Numbered from the stretch's first letter, positions 34,647 to 43,711 are shown. The stretch: DNA of 64,000 bases from Actinomadura livida (GCF_014648675.1 NZ_BMRO01000016.1:1-64000), one strand, 5' to 3'. Numbers and translations: made by a program. Notes: generated by a model not told the origin, from the sequence alone.

Positions 34647-35903
34647 TCATGATTTCTTGATCTCCAATCGCACCTCGGTACCCTCACCCGGCTCCGTCCG
34701 GACGGTGGCCTTGCCGCCGTTGCGCTCCATACGTCCGATGATGGACTCCCGGACGCCCATCCTGTCCTCCGGGACCTGGTCGAAGTCGAATCCCTTGCCG
34801 CGGTCGCGGACGAAGATGGCCACCTCGTCGCCCTCCACCTCGGCGTACACCGACACGACCGGGGCCCCCGCGTACTTGGCGGCGTTCACCATGGCCTCCC
34901 GCGCGGCCTGCAGCGCCGCGCGGAGCCCCTCGTCCAGGGGCGTGTCCCCCACGCAGACGATCTCGATCGGCACGCCGTGGTCGTCCTCGACCTCGCCCGC
35001 CGTCTCGCGGATCGCGGCGGCGAACGTCTGGTCGGGGTCGGCGCGCGGCTGGTAGAGCCACGTCCGCAGCGTCCGCTCCTGGGACCGCGCGAGCCGCTGC
35101 ACCTCGCGGGGGTCGGCCGCGTTCCGCTGGATGAGGGTCAGCGTGTGCAGCACCGAGTCGTGGATGTGCGCGGCCAGCTCGGCGCGCTCCTGGGACCGGA
35201 TCCGCTCGTGCCGCTCGGCGTCCAGGTCCTGCCAGAGCCGCACCACCCACGGCGTCACGATCACCGCGACGCCGCTGAGGATGATCAGCATCGCGATGAT
35301 GACGGACCCGGCCTGCGCGGCCTCGACGTTCTGCACCAGGACGCCGCCGACGCCGCCGACGACCAGCAGCAGGCCGAGCAGGCTGCGCAGCCACCGCTCC
35401 CGCAGCGGCAGCGTCCAGCGCTGCCGCTGGTCGCGGTCGGCCTGCTGCCACAGGATCGCGGCGCCGATGCCGCCTATGGCGAACGGCCACAGCGCCCACT
35501 GGACGACCCCCGCCGCACCCCACGGCAGCGCCGCGAGACCCGATGTGACCGCCACGTAGGCGAGCAGCTGGCCCCAGTCCCGGCCGCGCCTGCGGCCGGC
35601 CGCCCGCTCGTCCTTGCCGGGTGCGGGCACCAGGATCCAGAACGCGGCGTACGCGGCGATCCCCAGCCCGCTCGCCATCGTCAGCAGCACGAACGCCACG
35701 CGGACGACGAGGACGTCCACGCCGAGGTGCCCGGCCAGGCCGCGGCACACGCCGGCGATGAGCCTGCCCTCGGCGGTGCGCCCCAGCCGCGGCGCCGCAC
35801 GTGTCGCGCCCGCGTCTCCGTCCAGGCGCCCGGGAGGCGCGGACGGCGGCGCGTCCGGCTGCCCGGGCGCCGCGCCGGGCGTCCCGGCCGTCTGTTCGGT
35901 CAC
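34647..35903 (-). CDS. PspC-domain DesK-type sensor histidine kinase
   Basis: A protein of 418 aa. PspC domain at ~40-105 (GRTAEGRLIAGVCRGLAGHLGVDVLVVRVAF), then about four further membrane segments to ~225, then the HisKA_3 dimerisation region with the phosphorylated His in AAHIHDSVLHTLTLI, and an HATPase domain (REAMVNAAKYAG, VRDRGKGFDFD, GGKATVRTEPGEGTEV). It likely senses envelope or membrane state and phosphorylates the LuxR-type regulator encoded next. GTG 35903 with GGAAGGGA upstream. Confidence 0.93.
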   Translation of the reverse strand: MTEQTAGTPGAAPGQPDAPPSAPPGRLDGDAGATRAAPRLGRTAEGRLIAGVCRGLAGHLGVDVLVVRVAFVLLTMASGLGIAAYAAFWILVPAPGKDERAAGRRRGRDWGQLLAYVAVTSGLAALPWGAAGVVQWALWPFAIGGIGAAILWQQADRDQRQRWTLPLRERWLRSLLGLLLVVGGVGGVLVQNVEAAQAGSVIIAMLIILSGVAVIVTPWVVRLWQDLDAERHERIRSQERAELAAHIHDSVLHTLTLIQRNAADPREVQRLARSQERTLRTWLYQPRADPDQTFAAAIRETAGEVEDDHGVPIEIVCVGDTPLDEGLRAALQAAREAMVNAAKYAGAPVVSVYAEVEGDEVAIFVRDRGKGFDFDQVPEDRMGVRESIIGRMERNGGKATVRTEPGEGTEVRLEIKKS

Positions 35904-36079
35904 CGCCGTCCCTTCCGAGATTCCGCCGAGCCTTCGATCAGGCACTCCCGATCGGCACGCTTCGATCGTCACACGTCGGGGGCGCGGATCGCATCAGGGC
36001 CTCACCCGAGGTTCACCTCAGGGTCGGATCAGGGGCGTCCCCGATACCGTGCGCGGACGCGGCGGGCCACGATGGTGGC

Positions 36080-37405
36080 ATGAGCGAGGATCGGGACGTC
36101 AGGAACGGCGGCGGCGCCGAGCACGGCGGCGCGGGCTACACCCGGCTGGCGCGCGACGGCGACCGCCGCGTGCTCGCCGGCGTGTGCACCGGGCTCGGCC
36201 GCTACACCGGCGTCGACCCCGTCGTGTTCCGCGTGGGGTTCGCGGTCCTGGTCCTCGCGCACGGCCAGGGCATCTTCCTCTACATCGCGGCGGCGCTGCT
36301 GATGCCCGCGAGCCCGGCGGAGTCGTCGCTCGCGGAGCAGTTCTTCAAGCGCTGGTTCGACGCCGCGGCCGTGCTGACCGTCCTCGGCGCGCTGCTGGGC
36401 GCGGGCGTCGCGTTCAGCATCGTCGGCGGCGCGCCCACCGACGCGATCGCCGTCATGGTGGTGTTCGGGCTGGTCCTGCTCGTCGCGCACTCGCGCGGCG
36501 TGGACCTGGTGGCCGCCGCGCGGGCGGTCCCCGAGCGGCTCTCCGGGCACCGGCCGGAGCCGTCCGCCGAGTGGACCCGGTCCGAGGACGTCACCGTCGG
36601 CAGCGTCTCCCTGTACAAGGACACCGCGGCCGAGCAGGTGGACGTCCCGTCCTGGGCGGGCCGCGACGGACTCCCCGAAGGCATGATCGACCTCGCCGCC
36701 TACGGCGCCGCGCACGCGGCCGCCCGGGACGAGGCGCTCTACGCGGAAGAGGCCGAACCGGCCGGGAAGGCGCCCGCGAAGCACGAGGGCTGCGCGAAGT
36801 CGCCCGCCGCGACGATCACGCTGCTGGCCGCCATGGCGGCCGGCGCGGCGATGATCCCGGTCGCGCAGTCCTACGCCGCGCCGGGGTCCTGGCTGATCGT
36901 CATGGCGCCCGCGCTCGCGGTCATCGGGTGCGGCCTCGTCCTCGGCGGCTGGTTCCGGACGCGGGGGCTCGCCACCGCGGGCACCGTGCTGACGCTCGCC
37001 ATGCTGACCACGGCCGCCGCGGGCGAGCTCCCGCGCAACGCCGAGTACGGCGACGTGGAGTGGCGCCCCGTGGACGCCGCGCAGACCGGCCAGGAGTACA
37101 AGGTCGGCGTCGGGTCGGGGACGCTCGACCTGACCTCCCTGCCGGTCGCCGCCGGGCAGCGCGTCACGATCACCGCCGAGGTCATGCTCGGCGGGCTGGA
37201 GGTCAGGGTGCCGCCCGCCGCGCGCGTCATGGTGAACGCCAGGATCACCCTCGGCGACCTCCGCGTCGGCAGCAAGACGACCAGCGGCCCGAACGTCCGG
37301 AGCACCGAGGTCATGGAGCCCGAGGCGAGACCGGGCGAGGACCCGCCGGTGATCGTCCTGCGGATCCGCGGGAAGATCGGCGACGTGGACGTGCGCCGTG
37401 GCTGA
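36080..37405 (+). CDS. PspC-domain membrane protein
   Basis: A protein of 441 aa. A PspC domain at ~18-80 (YTRLARDGDRRVLAGVCTGLGRYTGVDPVVFRVGF) is followed by membrane segments at ~88-135 and ~245-325, and a C-terminal beta-solenoid-like outside domain (ITAEVMLGGLEVRVPPAARVMV, ITLGDLRVGS) similar to LiaF/DUF1707-type cell-wall-stress proteins. Divergent from the PspC histidine kinase, so it may be a modulator or target of that system. ATG 36080; no strong ribosome-binding site. Confidence 0.85.
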   Translation: MSEDRDVRNGGGAEHGGAGYTRLARDGDRRVLAGVCTGLGRYTGVDPVVFRVGFAVLVLAHGQGIFLYIAAALLMPASPAESSLAEQFFKRWFDAAAVLTVLGALLGAGVAFSIVGGAPTDAIAVMVVFGLVLLVAHSRGVDLVAAARAVPERLSGHRPEPSAEWTRSEDVTVGSVSLYKDTAAEQVDVPSWAGRDGLPEGMIDLAAYGAAHAAARDEALYAEEAEPAGKAPAKHEGCAKSPAATITLLAAMAAGAAMIPVAQSYAAPGSWLIVMAPALAVIGCGLVLGGWFRTRGLATAGTVLTLAMLTTAAAGELPRNAEYGDVEWRPVDAAQTGQEYKVGVGSGTLDLTSLPVAAGQRVTITAEVMLGGLEVRVPPAARVMVNARITLGDLRVGSKTTSGPNVRSTEVMEPEARPGEDPPVIVLRIRGKIGDVDVRRG

Positions 37406-37427
37406 GCGGCACGGAACGGAGAGCGGC

Positions 37428-37667
37428 ATGACCGGGGCGGGCACCACCGGGACGGGCACCACAGGGCGGCGGCGGCACCGGTTCGACCCCGCGGGCCCCG
37501 TCACCGGGCTGTTCTTCCTCGTCCTCGCGGGCCTGTTCCTGGCGGAGGGCCTGTCCGACGAGCGAGTGCTGGCGCCCGAGGTCCTGGCGCCGGTGGTGCT
37601 GATCGGGCTCGGCCTCGTCGGGATCGTCCGCGTCCTGACCCGCTCGCGCCGCCGCCACCTGCGCTGA
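37428..37667 (+). CDS. Small two-helix membrane protein
   Basis: A protein of 79 aa, with a Gly/Thr-rich head, HRFDPAGPVTGLFFLVLAGLFLAEGL, VLAPVVLIGLGLVGIVRVL and a basic tail. ATG 37428 has GGAGAG upstream; a GTG at 37398 would overlap the PspC stop by 8 bp. Directly follows the PspC protein gene and is probably co-transcribed with it, as in Lia/Psp-like clusters of actinomycetes. Function unknown. Confidence 0.7.
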   Translation: MTGAGTTGTGTTGRRRHRFDPAGPVTGLFFLVLAGLFLAEGLSDERVLAPEVLAPVVLIGLGLVGIVRVLTRSRRRHLR

Positions 37668-37739
37668 CCCTGCCGTCCCCGGCCATCGCGACCGGGCAGT
37701 AACCTGACCCCGAGGGCAGGGGATCAGAGCGAGGTCAGG

Positions 37740-38438
37740 ATGTCAGGTCAGCCCGGCACGCCCGAGACGAGCGGCACCGACGTGCTGCCCGGCTCCCGCT
37801 CCGCGCTGGACCCCGGCCGCGCCATCAAGCCCGGCCGGCACGGCCTGTCCCCCGAGACCGTCGCCGGCATCCAGCGCGAGCGGCTGATCGACGCGTTCGT
37901 CCAGGTCGTGTCGGACCGCGGGTTCACCCACACGACGATCGGCCGGGTGACGGAGGCCGCGGGCGTCACGAAGAAGACCTTCTACGCGCACTTCACCGAC
38001 CTCGACGACTGCTTCCTCGCCGCCTACCGGCGCGGCATGGACATCCTGCTCGCCCGCATGACGGAGGCCTACGAGGCCGCGCCGACCTGGCCGGACGGCA
38101 TCCACGCCGCGCTGCGCACCATGCTCGCCGTCCTCGCCCGCGAGCCGCGGTTCGCGCGGGCCTCCCTCGTCGAGGTGAACGCGGCGGGCCCGCGGGTCCG
38201 GCAGGCGCGCATCGACAACCTCACCCGGTTCCGCCCGTTCTTCGCGGCGCCGTCCCTGCCGCCCGTCCCGGTCGCGGTGGTCGACGCGATCGTGGGCGGC
38301 ATCTACAGCGCGATACACGTCCAGACGGAGACGGGCGAGACGGACGAGCTGCCGTCGCTGCTGCCGTCCCTCACCTACTTCGTGCTGCTGCCCCTGGCCG
38401 GCCGCGAGGCCGCGTCGCCCTACCTGTCGGAGAGCTGA
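37740..38438 (+). CDS. TetR/AcrR-family regulator
   Basis: A protein of 232 aa. The HTH is at ~45-95 (RERLIDAFVQVVSDRGFTHTTIGRVTEAAGVTKKTFYAHFTDLDDCFLAAY), followed by an alpha-helical ligand domain. A 35-residue Pro/Gly/Ser head precedes it. ATG 37740, with GCGAGGTCAGG upstream. No divergent partner; its 3' end overlaps the convergent cupin-like gene by 19 bp. Target unknown. Confidence 0.88.
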   Translation: MSGQPGTPETSGTDVLPGSRSALDPGRAIKPGRHGLSPETVAGIQRERLIDAFVQVVSDRGFTHTTIGRVTEAAGVTKKTFYAHFTDLDDCFLAAYRRGMDILLARMTEAYEAAPTWPDGIHAALRTMLAVLAREPRFARASLVEVNAAGPRVRQARIDNLTRFRPFFAAPSLPPVPVAVVDAIVGGIYSAIHVQTETGETDELPSLLPSLTYFVLLPLAGREAASPYLSES

Positions 38439-38875
38439 CCCGGCGCGGCCCGCTCCGGCCCGGGGCCCCCGGCGTGCAGGCTGACCGCGAACGCCGGGCC
38501 GGGGTTGGTCAGCGCGTTCGGCGACTCGCCGTCCGCCGCCGTGCCGTGCACCCGGACGCGGTTGGCGCGCAGCGGCCGCTCGGTCACCCCGGACTCGGCG
38601 ATCACCACCTCCGCCAGCTCCCCCGCGAGCAGCGTGCTGACCCGCCCGCGGACGGGCCCGCCGTGGCCGGGCGGCCAGGTCGTGAGCCACACCTGGTCGT
38701 CGAGACGGACGTGGACGGGCCGGTCGGCGTCGAATCCGACGAGCCGCCACCACTCGGCGGGACGTCCGGCGACTTCCCGGACGAGGGCGGCGAGCTGCCC
38801 GACCGTGGGCGGGTGCGCGGTGATCGCGCGGCCGTGCGGATCTTCCTGGCCGCGCATGGTGAGGTCGGGAACCAC
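38420..38875 (-). CDS. Cysteine-dioxygenase-like cupin that lacks the metal-binding motif
   Basis: A protein of 151 aa from GTG 38875 (AAGGA upstream). The pattern PTVGQLAALVREVAGRP, WWRLVGFDAD, VWLTTWPPGHGG, NALTNPGPAFAVSLHAGGPGP follows actinobacterial cysteine dioxygenase-type cupins. In those a HDHG iron motif comes after the Pro-Gly turn; here the equivalent stretch reads GGPVRGRVSTLLAGEL. Two of three iron ligands therefore appear lost. It may be a non-catalytic relative or a decaying gene. Longer upstream starts add a Cys/Trp-rich tail unlike the family. Confidence 0.55.
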   Translation of the reverse strand: MVPDLTMRGQEDPHGRAITAHPPTVGQLAALVREVAGRPAEWWRLVGFDADRPVHVRLDDQVWLTTWPPGHGGPVRGRVSTLLAGELAEVVIAESGVTERPLRANRVRVHGTAADGESPNALTNPGPAFAVSLHAGGPGPERAAPGQLSDR

Positions 38876-39111
38876 GGAAAAAGGTCCTTCGGGTATGTGT
38901 GTCGGCTGGCAGGGACGAGGTTCAGCGACAACACGAAGGACACAGCGCGCTGGCCACGCGGCCGAGGGCCACGGGGCTGTCGAGGAGGACTCGCGCTGGC
39001 ATGCGTACAAGCAGACACTCGGTAACCAAGGGTTGTCAAGCCGAACACCGGGAGTCCACCCGGAATCCGCCCGGCCCTCACCGGCGCTGAGCGCGTGGCA
39101 CCATCGTCCGC

Positions 39112-39456
39112 GTGGAACGCGCACACGCCGGGATAGGGATCGCCGTCTCGCTGGGGCTCTGCCTGGTGCTGCCCGGTTGCTCGGACGGTGAAGAGGAGCG
39201 CAAAGCCGACTGCGCGAAGATCTCCTCGGCCCTCTCGGCCACGGCGGACCCCAGCGCGGAGCAGGTTCTGGAAGCTCTGCGCGAGGTCCGCCCCGGCCTG
39301 GAGGACGACGAGATCGCCGAGCACGTCGACACCGTCATCGCGTCCGGCGCCAAGGATCTCGCCTCGGACGGCAAGGCGGAGATGTCGGACGACGAGGCCC
39401 TCCGCTTCGCCGAGGCCGCCGAGCGGATCCGCGACGCCTGCGGCCTCAGCGGCTGA
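39112..39456 (+). CDS. Small putative lipoprotein
   Basis: A protein of 114 aa. The signal peptide (MERAHAGIGIAVSLGLCLVL) ends in a lipobox LPGC, Cys 23. The mature part is acidic and helical (EQVLEALREVRPGLEDDEIAEHVDTVI) with two further Cys (ADCAKI and RDACGL) that could be paired. The start is GTG 39112 without a clear ribosome-binding site. Family not recognised. The 3' end overlaps a convergent 30-codon gene by 11 bp. Confidence 0.7.
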   Translation: MERAHAGIGIAVSLGLCLVLPGCSDGEEERKADCAKISSALSATADPSAEQVLEALREVRPGLEDDEIAEHVDTVIASGAKDLASDGKAEMSDDEALRFAEAAERIRDACGLSG

Positions 39457-39538
39457 GGACCAGGTACGCGATCCAGGTGAGGACGATGGTCACCGCCAGC
39501 GACCCCAGGCACCCCAGTCGGGACGAGAAGATGAACAT
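39446..39538 (-). CDS. 30-residue single-span membrane protein
   Basis: Begins MFIFSSRLGCLGSLAVTIVL and continues with a hydrophobic stretch ending LVLSR. From memory, actinomycete genomes carry many tiny proteins starting MFIFSSRLGCLGS; this fits that group. The single hydrophobic span covers nearly the whole protein after residue 10, with Cys 10. ATG 39538 has AGGTG upstream. Too short for usual gene callers and overlapping the lipoprotein gene end by 11 bp. Confidence 0.65.
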   Translation of the reverse strand: MFIFSSRLGCLGSLAVTIVLTWIAYLVLSR

Positions 39539-39867
39539 ACGCCGCACCTACCCCGGAATCTCCGGTTCTCGCCTGCTCGATGCCGGTCCGTGACGGGCAG
39601 GCGGTAAAACGGCCCGCGGCGGCCGCCGACGACGGCATCGTCGGGCCCGGGACGCGGCCGGTGCTGCATCGCGTGCAAATGCGGCCATCGTTCGCTCAGA
39701 CGGTGGTAAATAACCGACGCCGGGGGCTAGTACGCAATTCAACCGCGGCATAGGTTCGTATGGTCGCCTTCCACGGAGGTGGGCCCCGATGACGTGGCCA
39801 GACCAGCGCGCCCCACCCGGGGATGTCTCTTCCTGAGTCCACCCCGAGACGTCCCTGGGAGAAACGC
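39539..39867. other. Upstream region of the molybdenum hydroxylase operon
   Basis: 329 bp with no supportable gene. A lower-GC patch spans about 39700-39765 and includes GTAAATAACC, a TTCAAC (39738-39743) and TATGGT (39759-39764) 15 bp apart, and TAGGTT at 39751-39756. This is the likely promoter region of the downstream operon; the hexamer pair is weak. Confidence 0.5.
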
Positions 39868-40359
39868 ATGCCACGTATCCGTGTCGAGGTCGATGGCGCG
39901 ACGTACGAAGACGAGGTCGAACCGCGCCTCCTTCTGGTCCACTACCTGCGCGAACGGCTGGGGAAGGTCGGCACCCCGGTCGGATGCGACACCAGCAACT
40001 GCGGAGCCTGCACCGTCCTGATGGACGGGATGAGCGTGAAGAGCTGCTCCGTTCTCGCCGTCCAGGCGGACGGCAGCGACGTGACGACCGTCGAGGGCCT
40101 CGGCATCGACGGCACGCCCCATCCGATGCAGCGGGCCTTCCACGAGGAGCACGCGCTCCAGTGCGGCTACTGCACGCCCGGCATGATCATGGCGTCTCTC
40201 GACCTGCTGCGGGAGAACGCCGACCCGTCCGAGGAAGAGGTCAGGGACGGGCTCGAGGGGAATCTGTGCCGGTGCACGGGCTACCAGAACATCGTCAAGG
40301 CCGTCCGGCGCGCCGCCGGCGAGATGCGCGACCCCGCAGAGCAGGAGGTGACGCCGTGA
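39868..40359 (+). CDS. Molybdenum hydroxylase small subunit, 2 x [2Fe-2S] (CoxS-like)
   Basis: A protein of 163 aa. The N-terminal plant-type ferredoxin domain has GCDTSNCGACTVLMDG and a later Cys (SVKSCSVLA); the C-terminal helical domain has CGYCTPGMIM and NLCRCTGYQNI. All eight cluster Cys are visible. It carries electrons from the Mo site to FAD. ATG 39868 with GGGAGAAAC upstream; overlaps the large-subunit start by 4 bp. Confidence 0.95.
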   Translation: MPRIRVEVDGATYEDEVEPRLLLVHYLRERLGKVGTPVGCDTSNCGACTVLMDGMSVKSCSVLAVQADGSDVTTVEGLGIDGTPHPMQRAFHEEHALQCGYCTPGMIMASLDLLRENADPSEEEVRDGLEGNLCRCTGYQNIVKAVRRAAGEMRDPAEQEVTP

Positions 40360-42779
40360 CCGTCCAGGAGGGCGACGCCGTGACCACGCAGGAGGTCGGC
40401 TCCCCGCGCAAGCGGTCGGAGGACGCCCGGCTCATCACCGGACGCACCCGGTGGACCGACAACATGACGCCCGCGGGGACGCTGCACATGGCGTTCGTGC
40501 GGAGCCCCCACGCGCACGCGAGGATCACCCGCGTCGACACGTCGCAGGCCAAGGGCCGCCCCGGGGTGGTCGCCGTGTTCAGCGGTGCGGACCTCGCCGA
40601 GGAGCAGGGCTCCCTGCCCTGCGCCTGGGTCGTCACCGAGGACATGAAGCACCCCGAGCACCCGCCGATGGCGGTGAACGAGGTCCGGTACGTCGGTGAG
40701 CCCGTGGCGTGCGTCGTGGCCCGCGACAAGTACGCGGCCGTGGACGCGCTGGAAGAAATCGACATCGACTACGAGCCGCTGCCGGCCGTGGTCGACATGG
40801 ACGCCGCACTGGCGGACGGCGCCGACCTCGTCCACGAGGACCTGGGGACGAACAAGTCCTACACATGGGTGTTCGAGAACGGTGATCTGGACGCCGCGAT
40901 GAGGGACGCCCCCGTCGTCATCGAACGCGAGTACATCCAGCAGAGGCTCATCCCCACGGCCATGGAGCCGCGCTCGGTTCTGTGCGTCCCGGAGGACGAG
41001 GACTACACGCTGTACTCGGCCACGCAGATCCCGCACATCCTGCGGCTGATGCTGGCCACCGTCACCGGGATCCCCGAGCACCGCCTCCGGGTCGTCGCAC
41101 CGGACGTGGGCGGCGGGTTCGGGTCCAAGCTGCAGGTGTACGGGGAGGAGGTCCTCGCGCTGCTGATCGCCCGCAGGCTCGGCCGCCCGGTCAAGTGGAC
41201 GGAGTCGCGCAGCGAGGGCAACATGACCGTCCACCACGGGCGGGACCAGATCCAGCGGCTCACGCTCGCCGCCGAGCGCGACGGGCGGATCCGCGGCCTG
41301 AAGGTGAACCTCCTCGCCGACATGGGCGCGTACCTCATGCTCGTCACGCCGGGCATCCCGCTTCTGGGCGCGTTCATGTTCAACGGCATCTACAAGATGG
41401 ACGCCCTGTCGTTCACGTGCACGGGGGTCTTCACGACGAAGACGCCCACGGACGCGTACCGGGGCGCAGGCCGTCCGGAGGCCACGTTCGCCATCGAGCG
41501 ACTGATGGACGAATTGGCCGCCGAACTTGGCATCGACGCCATCGAGGTACGGCGCCGCAACTGGATCGCGCACGAGGAGTTCCCGTACGAGACGATCGCC
41601 GGCCTCACCTACGACACGGGTAACTACGAGGCCGCGACGGACAAGGCGCTGGAGCTGTTCGAGTACGACAAGCTGCGCGCCGAGCAGGCCGACCGCCGTG
41701 AGCGGCAGGATCCGGTGCAGCTGGGCATCGGGGTGTCCACGTTCACCGAGATGTGCGGCCTGGCTCCGTCGCGGGTGCTGGGCTCGCTGTCCTATGGCGC
41801 GGGCGGCTGGGAACACGCCTCCGTGCGCGTACTGCCGTCCGGCAAGGTCGAAGTGGTCACCGGGTCGTCCCCGCACGGCCAGGGCCATGCGACGGCGTGG
41901 GCGCAGATCGCCGCCGACCGGCTCGGTGTCCCGTGGGAGGACGTGAAGGTCCTGCACGGCGACACGGCGATCTCGCCCAAGGGCATGGACACGTACGGTT
42001 CGCGTTCCCTTGCCGTCGGCGGGGTCGCCCTGTACTCGGCCTGCGAGAAGGTCGTCGACAAGGCTCGGAAGGTCGCGGCGCATCTGCTGGAGGCGTCCGA
42101 GCAGGACCTCGACTTCAGCGGCGGGCGGTTCAGCGTCCGCGGCGTCCAGCAGGAGGGCAAGACGATCCAGGAGGTCGCACTGGCCGCGTTCGCGGCGCAC
42201 GACCTGCCGGAGGGCATCGAACCCTCGCTGGACTCCGACGCCACGTTCGACCCTGAGAACTTCTCCTTCCCCCATGGCACGCACCTGTGCGCGACCGAGG
42301 TCGACACAGAGACCGGGATGGTGAAGATCCGCAAGTACGTGGCCGTGGACGACGTCGGCACAGTCGTGAACCCGCTCATCGTGGAGGGCCAGGTGCACGG
42401 CGGCCTGGCGCAGGGCATCGCGCAGGCCCTGTACGAGGAGGCCGTGTACGACACGGAGGGCAACCTGACCACGACCACGATGGCCGACTACCTGATCCCG
42501 TCGGCCGCGGACCTGCCCGCGTTCACGACCGACCGCACCGAGACGCCCGCGACGTCCAACCCGCTGGGCGTGAAGGGCGTCGGCGAGGCCGGCACCATCG
42601 CCTCGACCCCCGCGGTCGTCAACGCGATCGTGGACGCGCTGCGCCCGCACGGCGTCAACGACGTGCAGATGCCCTGCACGCCCGAACGCGTCTGGCGCGC
42701 GCTGCGCGGAGAAGCGAAACCGCGGGCCGCCGAACCCGGCGCCGGCGGCGGACTCGGCTCGGCCGGAGGTGACCAGTGA
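40356..42779 (+). CDS. Molybdenum hydroxylase large subunit, CoxL form II type
   Basis: A protein of 807 aa. It binds the molybdopterin cofactor: GGGFGSKLQVYGEE, TDAYRGAGRPEA, TGSSPHGQGHATAW and GVKGVGEAGTIASTP (active-site Glu). The active-site loop AYRGAGR (41454-41474) is form II; true CO dehydrogenases (form I) have AYRCSFR there, so CO is probably not the substrate. The start is GTG 40356 (GTGA overlap, GGAGG upstream); GTG 40380 is also well placed. Confidence 0.93.
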   Translation: MTVQEGDAVTTQEVGSPRKRSEDARLITGRTRWTDNMTPAGTLHMAFVRSPHAHARITRVDTSQAKGRPGVVAVFSGADLAEEQGSLPCAWVVTEDMKHPEHPPMAVNEVRYVGEPVACVVARDKYAAVDALEEIDIDYEPLPAVVDMDAALADGADLVHEDLGTNKSYTWVFENGDLDAAMRDAPVVIEREYIQQRLIPTAMEPRSVLCVPEDEDYTLYSATQIPHILRLMLATVTGIPEHRLRVVAPDVGGGFGSKLQVYGEEVLALLIARRLGRPVKWTESRSEGNMTVHHGRDQIQRLTLAAERDGRIRGLKVNLLADMGAYLMLVTPGIPLLGAFMFNGIYKMDALSFTCTGVFTTKTPTDAYRGAGRPEATFAIERLMDELAAELGIDAIEVRRRNWIAHEEFPYETIAGLTYDTGNYEAATDKALELFEYDKLRAEQADRRERQDPVQLGIGVSTFTEMCGLAPSRVLGSLSYGAGGWEHASVRVLPSGKVEVVTGSSPHGQGHATAWAQIAADRLGVPWEDVKVLHGDTAISPKGMDTYGSRSLAVGGVALYSACEKVVDKARKVAAHLLEASEQDLDFSGGRFSVRGVQQEGKTIQEVALAAFAAHDLPEGIEPSLDSDATFDPENFSFPHGTHLCATEVDTETGMVKIRKYVAVDDVGTVVNPLIVEGQVHGGLAQGIAQALYEEAVYDTEGNLTTTTMADYLIPSAADLPAFTTDRTETPATSNPLGVKGVGEAGTIASTPAVVNAIVDALRPHGVNDVQMPCTPERVWRALRGEAKPRAAEPGAGGGLGSAGGDQ

Positions 42780-43633
42780 TCCCCGCGACGTTCGACTACA
42801 CGCGGCCCGCCTCGGTGGACGACGCCGTCCGGGCGCTGTCCGACGCGGGCGAGGACGCGAAGGTCCTCGCCGGCGGGCAGAGCCTGATGCCGCTGCTGCG
42901 GATGCGGCTCGCCTACCCCGACGCGCTCATCGACGTCGGCCGGATCGGCGCGCTGCGCGAGATCCGGGACGAGGGCGACGCGCTCGTCATCGGCGCGATG
43001 GCCACGCACCACGAGGTGATCCGCGACCCGCTGGTGCGCGAGCACCTCCCGCTGATCGCGCGGGCGACCGAGACGGTCGCCGACCCGGCCGTCCGGCACC
43101 GGGGCACGTTCGGCGGGTCGATGGCGCACGCCGACCCGGCGGGCGACCTCCCGGCCGTCGCGCTGGCGCTGGACGCGGTGTTCCTCGTCCGGTCCGTGCG
43201 CGGCGAGCGGGAGATCCCGGCCGCGGACTTCTTCGTCGACTGGATGACGTCCGCGATGGAGCCGGACGAGCTGCTCGTGGGCGTGCGGGTGCCGAAGCTG
43301 GGGTCCGGCTGGGGCGTGCACTACGAGAAGTTCCACCGGACGGCCCAGGCGTGGGCGATCGTGGGCGTCGCCTGCGCCGTCCGCCGCAACGGCGACGGGG
43401 TCGAGGAGGCGCGCGTCGCGCTCACCAACATGGGCCCGGCGCCCGTCAGGGCGAGCGCGGTGGAGACCGCCGTCAGCGGGCGGCCCGCGTCGGAGGACGT
43501 GTTCCGCACGGCGGCGGCGCAGGCCGCCGCGGGCACCGAGCCGCCGGCCGACCTGCACGGGTCGTCGGAGTACCGCGCCCACCTGGCGACGGTGCTGACC
43601 GCCCGCGCGCTGAGCGCGGCGACCGGCGCCTGA
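42776..43633 (+). CDS. Molybdenum hydroxylase FAD subunit (CoxM-like)
   Basis: A protein of 285 aa. FAD-binding motifs VLAGGQSLMPLLRMRLA and TFGGSMAHADPAGDLP, plus the C-terminal CO_deh_flav_C domain (YEKFHRTAQAWAIVGVA, RVALTNMGPAPVRA). It accepts electrons from the iron-sulfur subunit. Start GTG 42776 overlaps the large-subunit stop (GTGA). Gene order S-L-M. Confidence 0.95.
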   Translation: MIPATFDYTRPASVDDAVRALSDAGEDAKVLAGGQSLMPLLRMRLAYPDALIDVGRIGALREIRDEGDALVIGAMATHHEVIRDPLVREHLPLIARATETVADPAVRHRGTFGGSMAHADPAGDLPAVALALDAVFLVRSVRGEREIPAADFFVDWMTSAMEPDELLVGVRVPKLGSGWGVHYEKFHRTAQAWAIVGVACAVRRNGDGVEEARVALTNMGPAPVRASAVETAVSGRPASEDVFRTAAAQAAAGTEPPADLHGSSEYRAHLATVLTARALSAATGA

Positions 43634-43711
43634 CGCCGGCCGGCCGAGGCAGGACTGGTCCAGCGGCCGTGCGGCCGGGTCCCCGGGTGCGGGGCCCCGG
43701 CCGCATGGACC

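Noticed and set aside
38876..39124. Extension of the cupin-like gene to a start at 39124
   Set aside because: It would add about 80 residues rich in Trp, Cys and Pro with no family resemblance. GTG 38875 has an AAGGA and fits the family start.
40356..42779. Aerobic carbon monoxide dehydrogenase (form I)
   Set aside because: The active-site loop is AYRGAGR, not AYRCSFR, so CO oxidation should not be claimed.
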